NCBI RefSeq assembly: GCF_902150065.1
Contig: NC_043987.1
Coordinates: 20,800,987 to 20,864,986 of the forward strand
Reading direction: 5' to 3'
Source of the DNA: Myripristis murdjan
Taxonomy: Eukaryota > Chordata > Actinopteri > Holocentriformes > Holocentridae
Length of the DNA: 64,000 nucleotides
Made by a program: the position numbers and the translations under genes. The stretch's first letter is position 1; every line of letters begins with the position of its first letter. Below the pieces are notes generated by a model. The model searched no databases and was not told the DNA's origin. It saw nothing but the letters and a program-made list of their open reading frames with translations. Of the stretch, positions 55,520-64,000 are shown piece after piece.

Positions 55520-58500
55520 CACTGCTGTAAACTTAATATATCAGTGTCACACACTTCAGACTAATGTATATATCTATATAAACATCTCTAGCTATAAACA
55601 TCTATATCTATCTGTATCTATAAACATCTCGCTACCTATCTTTTTACCATATCTATATATAAACACATCAGAGACAGCTGCTGGTGAAGCAGAAGTCGCT
55701 GATGAAACAGAAGCAACTGATATGCACAACAAACCAGCTGCATGACTTAACCCATGGCAGTGCTGGCCAGTTCAGATGAGACCATGAAAATCCCTAACTG
55801 GCAAAAAAAAAAAAAAACAGCAGAAATACTGGTTTAATCTATCAGTTTCTAAATAGTTCTGTAATTGATTTTTGGTCAGTTTTTATTTTACATTAAGAGA
55901 GGCTGTTTGATAGTAATTATCAACAACAATGCATTAAGGGTAATTGACTGTACAATTACTGGAAATGTGTACACTGGATATTCTAGCATTTACATACATG
56001 CAAGGTTTGGGGGAAACACACACATTTAATTCAAGATGTTTCCAACTCTGTTCTCAGTTCTGTGAGAATCATCATATGAAATAGAGTATCACAGAACAGA
56101 GAATATTGCAAAATTGCATCTAAATTTCTTATTGCAGCTATTAACAGAGCAATTGCATTAGCAGAATGAAAATATAAAGATTCACACTGTTGTATTGCAT
56201 CACATCACATCAGGACAGATTTGACTCGAACTGTACGAATCTGTCAGCTGCTTAAAATGTATTTTCATGCATTGTATCTTAAAATACGAGTATCGAGACA
56301 CGTATTGAATCGGTCTTAGTGGATGAGATGCACACCTCTATTTAGAATAACTTAAAATAAGCTGCATAAAATAAGTCTTTTACTCTGTTACTTTGATGTT
56401 AATGGAAAACATTGTTTTTCTTTCCATATCAGTTGAGTAGAAAAAATGTAAACAATTGTTACATCTTTATTTGGTCATAAAATGTAGTTCTTGTTTATAT
56501 TTCCACCATAAGGCATCTAATCAGTTAGGCAAAAAAGTCAAGGAAATATGATAGATCTTTCAACCAACATTTTGCAGTCACTACCAGAGCACGTAATTTT
56601 TTGTCAAAGTTATAACATTCAGAGTTATCAGTTAAAATTCTATGGTACTGATTAAGTGTATACGTATTTTAATTACTCCCTAAACTATAAAGTTGTGATG
56701 ATTATTTATTACATATTAAAAACAATCCAAAAAATCATGGTAAATGACTTTAGATGGTAAATTTGTAAATGGTGAGATATATGTACAGGGTCATTTTTGG
56801 GAAAATAGAATATGAATTTAAAAAAAATTTCAACCACCAATTTGAAACAATTCTGTACAACCGCCCTCACTTGCTATTCTGATTACTACTGACCTGTGTA
56901 GATAGATAGATAGATAGATAGATAATGTTTTTTTTTCATTACATTTTATTGTTTTAATCAAAGTATAAAATATATTGATTCGGCAGGGCAAAGACACCCC
57001 ACGAATAATAAATTAACTTGTAAATAAATATTAATGTGTAAATAAGCAGATATTTCTGTTATTACACTATACTGTTTGTTATAATAGCTTGTCATGTTTA
57101 TTTTGTGTCCTAATATTATTTATTGCTTACTGACTTGCAGTGGTTTGGTAATATCATATAAATGTTAAGTTAGGCTAACAATGTGTGATTACTGTGTTTA
57201 TTTAATTCCTGATAACAAATTATCAGGAATATTTATTATAGTTCTGCATTGGTTCTATCAAATTAGACGTCGTACGCAGTTTTATATTTATTCATTCCTC
57301 TAAAATCTCTGCATGGGTGTGCAGACACAGTATGAACCATCTTCATGGTCAAACCACTTGTGTCCTGAGAGCAGCTTCTCCAATCAGAAGAGAAACGCTC
57401 CACTCTGGCACAGTCATCACTCGAAGTGATTTTGTATGTGTATTTCCATTTATTCTGTCCTCTGCAGGGGTGAGCTTCTCTGAAAATAGTATAATGAACA
57501 GCATCATGTTTTTTCCTGCTTTCAATATCTCTGCATCCCTCATTTTTTTCTCAAATCTTCAGTTTGTTGTGTTCCCCCTAAAATAACAATAGTAAGGGTG
57601 GCTGGTGTCATTTGCTCTTTGTACTGGGCTTCGCTCGCTGTCATATTTCCTGCTGTACTGGTTAGTTTAAAAATGTCATCTCACTGGCATGTTATTTGTT
57701 GTTCTTTCCTGTCATTTCTGTGCCACTAGTTATCTCTCTCTCCTCTCTGCTCCTTATTTGTGTCACTGCAGCGCCCTTTATTAGTCCCTCTCTCTCATGC
57801 TGACCCATTAATGAATGCAGTGAAGAAGCCAGACCCTCGAACACTCCAAACCTGAGCAGAGTCTTGGTTTCCTTGGCAGTCTCTCAAAGCAGCAGCCTCC
57901 ATTTTCCTGTGGGGGGGGAGTTTCTCATCTCGCCATAAGTTCATGCACCAGTCTTTCCCAAAGACGCCCTCGATGGCCGGGGCAGGCTGCTGCTGTTCTG
58001 GAACAAGAAACCAGTGATGAAATGATAAATAATCTGAGTGCTTCAGCTGGTGATTATCATATCATCAACACTGCTCAACATAAACAGAGCAACCGCTTAG
58101 GGTAACATCCAGTCAGAGCAGTATCAAAGCCGGGTATATTTTTTATAAAAGTAAAAACCAATAAAAAAGTTAAGAAGAAAAAGAAGAAGAAGAAGTGAAG
58201 CAGTGGTGTGGTTATAGATAGAACTGAATATACAATCTGGGGTGCCACACAAATAAGTATTTAGGCCACATGCCATTTTCCACTGCCAAAAACTGTTTGT
58301 TGTGCAGAAGCCATGGTGTTTGCTGGTGCTGTTGTCGGAGCATATAGTGCCCACTTCTCTACATCTTACCTAGGGCCCAATTATTAGATCAATTACTGTT
58401 TCACAGATGCATCATTTATGCTGTTTCTTCCCCTGATATAGCACTTCATGTGAACAGCTGACCATGCAGATCTGCACTCTTTTCTGTACATGTTTCAATT

Positions 58501-59129
58501 GTCAGCCTCTGACCTATAAGACCTCTCAACAAAGCTGCGCTATTCTCGACGCGATATCTATAGCTGCATTAGCCTCAATATTATTCTACTTGCTCCATCC
58601 TCTATTTATGTCATTTTCTCCACGGCTAACTTTCATTTTAGCTCAATTCATTTGCATCCGTTTGACAGTGTGATGTATGAGCTTAAAATGTATGCCAAAC
58701 CTAGAAGATGGGTGTAATTAATGAGTTGCGGTGGGTCTCTAAGGAGAATGAACAGCTGTAGTGATGAGTGGACCCCCCTGTCTGGCAGCATAACAAACAA
58801 GGCATTGATTCTGCTATCGTAGCCCCTTGCCTCGACAAACCTGGTCCAAATTTGCCCAGACCCTGGCATCCAGTCTGCCGGCGGCTGACACTGTTGACAT
58901 TGCCGGCATAGTGCTGTGCCTCCCTGGCGGCTCTCAGCTGGACCTCCAGTGAGTAACATTTCTTCTTCAGCGCCTCGTTCTCCGTCTTGTGTTGGGATAT
59001 TTCGGTGTGGAGGACGGAGGAGCATTCGTCTGCGAGGTTGCTAATTTCCACCAAAGCCGCTTTTGTTAATTTTTCCAGAATAGCGGCTAGCTGCGTCCGA
59101 AAACTTCTGTTTGTGGTGTCGCACATCAT
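52226..59129 (-). CDS. C2H2 zinc-finger protein, four fingers (zinc-finger gene 2)
   Basis: Four exons on the minus strand (about 58862-59129, 57852-57997, 52930-53023, 52226-52839) join to about 373 residues. The exon 1 donor could also lie about 30 bases further on, in the same phase. Exon 1 has the module SFRTQLAAILEKLTKAALVE. I start at MMCDTT because it aligns with the starts of genes 1 and 3. Exon 2 has AIEGVFGKDWCMNLWRDEK and a run of eight C. Exon 3 has DLIFVKEEAYDEQ. Exon 4 carries four fingers with SGEKP/TGEKP linkers and helix residues Y-S-S-V, Q-T-Y-L, Q-S-S-I and Y-Y-G-Q. The last finger ends QHQCFN-stop and lacks the normal second His spacing. A ~4.8 kb intron separates exons 2 and 3. 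Probable nuclear regulator, targets unknown. Confidence 0.85.
54965..55099. repeat. Palindromic repeat, MITE-like
   Basis: About 30-base inverted arms at 54965-54994 and 55070-55099, with about 5-6 mismatches; each arm contains gtaggctttgcat or its complement. Near the centre is a perfect 26-base palindrome at 55040-55065 whose left half is tgatacattgtat. The whole could fold into a long hairpin. The family is not known to me. Confidence 0.75.
55468..55517. repeat. (CA)n microsatellite
   Basis: About 25 pure CA units preceded by an atatagat tract and a (CTGT)n array, in intron 2 of zinc-finger gene 2. Confidence 0.97.
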
Positions 59130-60729
59130 GTTGACAGAGACAGCGAGGCTGAATATTTTGAAATTTTGGCAAGGTACGCGGCGCACCGACGTTACTTCAA
59201 GTCCAAGTGAGCGGATCGCGTTATTTTTTCCCACCCGCATTCAGGGAAGACCCGCCCCCACTGTGTCTCTGATTGGGTAGTGCTCGTTACCACTCGTTGC
59301 CTGCGTCAAATTTCTTGAGGTTGGGTTTCGGGTTGACCAATCACAGAGTAGGGGTGGGTCTTCCCGGAATACGGGTGGGAAAAAAATAAACGAGTGGACC
59401 TTTCGCTCTAGCTGCCGCAAGGAATTCTGGGGAGAACCCGACGTGCGACCTGTTAATGATTCCGTTTTTCTGATCTGATCTGATGGGGTCATATATTCCT
59501 CAGTGCTAATAAAACTCTAAAGTTGAGCTGATGAAAAATTACTTAAAAATGCATGTGAGATTTGCGCACATAATTAAGTTCTTTTGATAGATATGAACCA
59601 TGTAATGTCACACCAATGTGCAAATCACTATTTTACACTTGCACCTTTCACTGAAAAATAAGCAGATTTGAAGCAGTCAGACATAACAATTTTTATGAGC
59701 ATTTTGAATATTTCCTCCTGTTCCAGATGGTAAAAAGCTTTACTGAAATAACCTACAGAGTCTCCACCCCCGCGCCATCCAAGTCCTCAGGCTATATATA
59801 TCTATATCTATCTATAGCTATAGCTATATATAGGATTAGGAGCACATGAAAATATAAAAACGCGACCTGACATTCATCATCTCATACTTCAGAGAAAAAT
59901 ATCAGAGTTTTATCTTTAAAGTCAGAGTTGTGTGGAGGAAAAAATCTGAATAGTCAATGCTATGTCTTTTCTCAGATTTCTGAGATTCATCTCAGTTTTC
60001 TATGTTCATGTGGCTCTCCTGTAATTATCCACAATATCAAAGCAAGTAATTTGCAGTTGACTGAGATGAAATAAGAGAAAATCATACTGACTTCTACTCA
60101 TAATCATAATCATCATTTCTGCTCCAAAGTACCAAGTAGTCAATGGACAAGAGCTGACTTTAGTTTTCCTCTACTTGAATAAATTATAAGCTACTCACAT
60201 TCTTTTCACTTTTATTCAAAATCTGGACCCAATGACAGCAGACCCCTGTAAGATATGACCATTCTCAACTAATTGTTGTTACATGCAGGGCTCTGAGCCG
60301 CTGAACACGGCTACATCTGTGAAGCTTTCAAACCTGATCGACATTTTGGTTCCAGTTCACGGATCACTGTAAACCTGTTTTGTTTGCACAACACACTGCA
60401 GGTAACTGATCAAAATGAGCTGAGTAAACCTCTGATGTTTGACTGAATAAATTAGAAAGCTAAATCATGAAAAAATGCTGAATTGCCCCCCATCATTCAA
60501 GTGTTGTATATTTATGACATTAGAGGATGGGTTATCAGTTTTTGACAGTGTGTAACAGGAATTGTGAGTATTGGAAGATGTTAATGCATGCAGCAGGATA
60601 TTCACTTGATTGACAGCATAGCTCCAGAGCAGCAGATCCAGATGTTGCTTTTTTCATCCCAGTAGAGCACAGAAATAAAAGCATGTTACACACCTTTCTC
60701 TCTACTACTCAAATCTGAAACATAGATAG
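59130..60729. other. Upstream region of gene 2 and downstream region of gene 3
   Basis: The first 260 bases are the promoter side of zinc-finger gene 2 with an inverted repeat. The rest is AT-rich and non-coding, including a short ctatat/agctat-rich tract at about 59794-59830. Nothing else was recognised. Confidence 0.45.
59221..59389. promoter_or_regulatory. Inverted repeat with CCAAT boxes upstream of zinc-finger gene 2
   Basis: Two arms of about 55 bases (59221-59276 and about 59338-59389) are imperfect reverse complements. They share a GGGTCTTCCC core, a GGGTGGGAAAAAA end and a CCAAT box on the loop-facing side, with about 60 bases between them. It lies about 90-260 bases upstream of the gene 2 start. 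Because each arm carries a CCAAT box, it may be a symmetric, bidirectional promoter element. This function is inferred. Confidence 0.6.
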
Positions 60730-60730
60730 C

Positions 60731-60736
60731 TTTATT
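60731..60736 (-). promoter_or_regulatory. Poly(A) signal of zinc-finger gene 3
   Basis: TTTATT on the plus strand reads AATAAA on the minus strand, about 35 bases beyond the stop codon of gene 3, implying a very short 3' UTR. Confidence 0.5.
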
Positions 60737-60769
60737 GTGCATAAAACAGTATTTCAGCGACTGAAGAAA

Positions 60770-63082
60770 TTACATTTGGCCAACAACAATGTTTGACGTG
60801 GTTCCATGTCTGGCTGTCCCACTAAATATAGGTGCTCTAGATTCACTACCATACATGTGCACGCTAGGATCTATATGTACTGCCAGGTGTTTTTTTAGAT
60901 TACAGTTCTTTGTGAATCCTTTTCCACATTCGACACAAACGAAAGGTTTCTCTCCGGTGTGTGTACGCTGATGCATATCGAGAGTGCATTTCTGAATAAA
61001 GCCCTTTCCACAAATAGGACAGCGGTATGGCTTCTCCCCAGTGTGTGTACGCTGGTGTGTGTACAGATGCCCTTTCTGTGCATATCGCTTTCCGCACAGC
61101 GTACACCTAAACGGCTTCTCTCCTGTGTGACTTCGCTGGTGTATTTCAAGCTGGCTGAAACATCTGAAGCTCTTGCCGCACTGCAAGCAGCCAAATCTCT
61201 TAGCAGCCGAGTTCCTCAAGCTGTGAATCTTCATATTTTTTGCCACACTTAAGCTTTGGGAGGCGACATTTCGACCCAAGCTCTTCCCCACTTCTAGGTT
61301 TGTGTGTGCAGGAGGAAGCTGTGCACCCGGGAACTCTGAGTGTGCAGGTGGATTCCACTGAGCTTCCTGCCTTCCTGGTCCAGCTATAGATGACTGAGTG
61401 TTGGAGGTCACAAAGCTCTCAGTAAACACGGGTTGTTTTTGGTCTAAGATGGATTTGGAACACTGAATCACATCTGAACTCCTCTTCTGGGCATCTGTGA
61501 CTGCTTCACCTCCTGTGGACAGCATATAAAGCATTGTACACTCTAGAAATTATTTCTAAATAAAGTAGAAAGACAGCTGAAGGCAAAAACAACATAAAGT
61601 GTCTTGGTAAGTTATTGGGGCATCACAAGCCACCAGAGCAAAAAATACTGTACACACAGAGAGGGACATTATAGTAGGCTTGCAGTGCATAAACCCCTCA
61701 TTACGAAGACAAATGCACATTTGAGCATTCAGCAGTGCTAAATCTATAGGCACTAGTCTACAGAGATATGAAAAAAAGTGATGTGGCCACATGAGTCATC
61801 CTACACTATCTTGTGGGCAAGTGGGCGAGTCCATGTGTGGTGAACACCAAGAGAACACAACAGGCCTGAATGCTGGACCCCATAGTGATGGGGTTGTGCT
61901 GTGGGGGGGCATTTTCCTGGCATGCTCTAGGTCAACTTGTCCCCTAAGAGGGAAGGCTCACTGGAAAATCAATACACAGTTATAATGACTGATCACCTTT
62001 ATCTTATTATGGAAGTGGTCTCTTCCAGGATGACAATGCCCCCATCCACAGGGCACAAAGGGTCGCTGAATGATTTGATGAAGTTAAAAATAATGTAAAT
62101 CATATGGCCTTCAGTCACCAGATCTCAAACTACTTTAAAACCTATGGGTGTTTTATAGACTTGTGGTTTCTATGGCGGCTGGTGGTCCAACATCTTACCA
62201 AGACACATCATGTTGGTTTTTCCTTTAATTTTTCACCATCTGTATGGATATATATGATGCGAAGAAGTAATCTGTTGAATAACACCCCTGTGCTCACTTG
62301 TTTTTTTGTTTAGGACACTTAATACAACCCAAACTTGAAGGCAACACTCACTCTTTTCACTTGTCCTGTCTCGCTCCGTCCCGTTGTCCCCATTGTCCGT
62401 TGTCTCCGGTGGCTCCTCCTTTACCACTATCAGTTCAGGCTGTTCCTTCACTGGGTTTGTGAGCTGCTGAGCGTGCAACATATAAATGTCAGCCATTACA
62501 GAGGAGCATGACAGAACAACATCACACATAATGAGCAGTGCAGAACTTACTTCGACCGCAGGATGCTCTTCACCTTGACACAAACTACTCATCTCAGTGG
62601 AGGCACTTATGCTTTCCCATGGACTTTCACTAGGATGCAATGAAGTCCATATTAGATGAAAATCAACCAGGTAGGGGAGATGACAGCAAAGGTCATGAAG
62701 GATGCAGTTTCCTATGGTGACAACTCAGACACAGCCACTCCCTACAGACTACACACAGGGGTCAGCAAGCCTACCGTTTTATTATAGGTCCAGTCCTGTT
62801 AGGGTCCAGTCTTCCACTACTATTTTCTGAGCCGTCCCTCAACCTGGCTGCTACTGAACGTCCCGCTGCGTCCTGCCTGCGCCCTTGTGCAATGTACAGC
62901 AAATTCTCCATCAGCTGCAGTTTCTCTGTGAGCGAAGCGATTTCGTTCCGTCCTCGAGTTATCTCTATTTTCAGCATCTTTGACTCGATCTCCACCAGTT
63001 TGCTTATTTCCAGTACAGCTGTTTTTGATAATGCATCCATGATGGAGACGAGCTGTGACTGAAAGGAGAAGACTGTCGACAT
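60770..63082 (-). CDS. C2H2 zinc-finger protein, four fingers (zinc-finger gene 3)
   Basis: Four exons on the minus strand (62775-63082, 62551-62629, 62352-62466, 60770-61512) join to 414 residues. An in-frame ATG at 63100 would add six residues; I prefer MSTVFSFQSQL because it aligns with genes 1 and 2. Exon 1 has the module SFQSQLVSIMDALSKTAVLE. Exon 2 differs from genes 1 and 2 (SPWESISASTEMSS), so the GVFGKDWC tag is absent. Exon 3 has ELIVVKEEPPETTD. Exon 4 has four regular fingers joined by TGEKP linkers, with helix residues -1,2,3,6 of C-S-Q-I, Q-G-H-T, Q-C-T-M and K-C-N-K. A ~40-residue tail follows. Intron 3 holds a Tc1 fragment. Probable nuclear regulator, targets unknown. Confidence 0.9.
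61783..62245 (+). mobile_element. Tc1-like transposon fragment in intron 3 of zinc-finger gene 3
   Basis: Plus-sense transposase 3' half: words encoding WASGRVHVW and DGVVLWGGIFLACSRSTC, then FQDDNAPIHRAQRVAE in another frame. The element's 3' end follows, with cttaccaagacacatcatg and ttggtttttcctttaatttt. Several frame losses and a deletion remove the DDE third residue block. Same family as 34035-34376. It is antisense to the zinc-finger gene. Confidence 0.8.
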
Positions 63083-64000
63083 CCTTCTCGATATAGACAC
63101 GAGCCGACCTGAGCAGAAGAGTTGTTACAGTTCAGGAGAACTAATATGTACTGTCAAATATGTACTCTGCAATAAGCGATAGGCGCTAAGTATGCATGTC
63201 CACAAGATGAGCGTGTGTGTTTCTCCAAACAGCAAAGTTAAAAATGGCAACATTGTTTCCATCTACCGGGTGGGCGGATGCATCACAGGCATGATTTTTT
63301 TTATTTATTTAATTATTTATTTTATTTTATTTTATTTTATTTTATTTTTTATAGGCAATGAATTATATTTCTTTATTATTGACGTTACTCTCCGTCCGTG
63401 GTGTGTAAAACTCCCAAAGATCTACAAACCACTTGTGCATATTTTGGTGGCTTTTATCACCAGTCAAATAGCAAAGTTTTACTTCCTCTTACCACTTTGG
63501 AGAACTACGTTTACCGGAATGCAGCGCGGCTTAAACTGAGAATGTGATTGGCCAATGTAGTTTCGTTACAGGAAGTGAAAAACCGGATTAAATTTGCCGA
63601 CAGAAAATATTGCTCATGCTTCTCTGCTGTTGAACTGGTCAGTTGGTAAAGAAATTTAGTTTCTCTCAGATTGATGCGTTAGTATTTCTTTGCCATATGC
63701 TGCCTAGTGTTGCTAATGTGAATGGTTGTTTAAGGTCTCAGTTACTAAGTCTGGCCTCTTCAATATATTTCGGTTTGTAGCTTATACATCTTTGTGTTTG
63801 CTCAGTTGATACTCGCTCACTTACAGTTCATTGCACCCTGCATGAAAGCAGGATCCCTGTAACTCCTGCCATTACCTCAAAGCCAAAATTAGCTGAAGTT
63901 AGTGGTAATTAGCAAATAGGTTCAGTAGTTAAAATGAAAGGATGTGCATTAACACTCAGCTGTTGTACTGTAGATAAATCAGACTGCTTGTATACTCTAT
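63083..64000. promoter_or_regulatory. Upstream region of zinc-finger gene 3, possible divergent promoter
   Basis: It contains (TTTTA)n at about 63312-63350, a word close to the ZNF143/THAP11 site (actacgtttaccggaatgc, 63504-63522) and a symmetric CCAAT pair, ATTGGCCAAT, at 63547-63556. These could serve gene 3 or an unseen gene starting to the right. No coding exon was recognised in the last kilobase. Confidence 0.45.

Larger units (their letters stand above)
53024..57851. other. Intron 2 of zinc-finger gene 2
   Basis: Non-coding, AT-rich. It holds a palindromic element (54965-55099), poly-A (about 55132-55152), (CTGT)n at about 55399-55430, (CA)n at 55468-55517 and (GATA)n at about 56901-56924. 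Open frames here are built from repeats and are not coding. Confidence 0.6.

Noticed and set aside
55320-55745. 141-codon plus-strand frame with His-Thr repeats
   Set aside because: It is made by CTGT and CA microsatellites, so it is not coding.

Overview
The window is vertebrate nuclear DNA, almost certainly from a spiny-rayed (percomorph) teleost. Genes are split by GT-AG introns, intergenic DNA is AT-rich, and there are many short microsatellites, Tc1-like DNA transposon remains, palindromic MITEs and a tRNA-derived SINE fragment. No prokaryotic, rRNA, functional tRNA or CRISPR feature was seen. All exon joins below were read by eye from splice sites and reading phase. The assembled coding lengths all come out divisible by three.

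Layout, left to right. 1-12.6 kb: one intact alpha-1,3-fucosyltransferase gene (fut9-like, minus strand), then repeat-rich DNA with a ~1 kb tandem duplication, a nearly full-length but dead Tc1-like element, a small terminal-inverted-repeat MITE and a second Tc1-like remnant. 13.9-22.4 kb: a 19-exon adhesion GPCR of the CD97/ADGRE5 type (plus), whose EGF-exon introns carry repeated copies of one MITE. 24.8-29.9 kb: a prostaglandin E receptor EP1-like gene, ptger1 (plus); the adgre5-ptger1 pairing matches human 19p13. 30.1-36.4 kb: slc27a1/FATP1 (plus, 12 coding exons). 37.6-40.5 kb: a six-exon TRIM E3 ligase (minus), with an extra RING/B-box exon about 2.6 kb upstream. 45.4-47.8 kb: vac14 as one uninterrupted 789-codon reading frame (minus). 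48.2-63.1 kb: three related C2H2 zinc-finger genes (one plus, two minus), each built from an N-terminal coiled-coil-like exon, an acidic linker with a [IV]KEE motif and a last exon with four fingers.

The genes do not form one pathway. adgre5 and ptger1 are cell-surface receptors, FATP1 activates and imports fatty acids, VAC14 scaffolds PI(3,5)P2 synthesis, the fucosyltransferase builds Lewis-type glycans in the Golgi, and the TRIM and zinc-finger genes belong to families that expand lineage-specifically in fish.

The points most worth a second look are the intronless vac14, the shared N-terminal module of the zinc-finger trio, the solo RING/B-box exon whose splice phase matches the neighbouring TRIM gene, the MITE array between EGF exons, and the Tc1 element whose inverted repeats run into both ends of its transposase reading frame. 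I found no clear evidence of a wholly new biological system.
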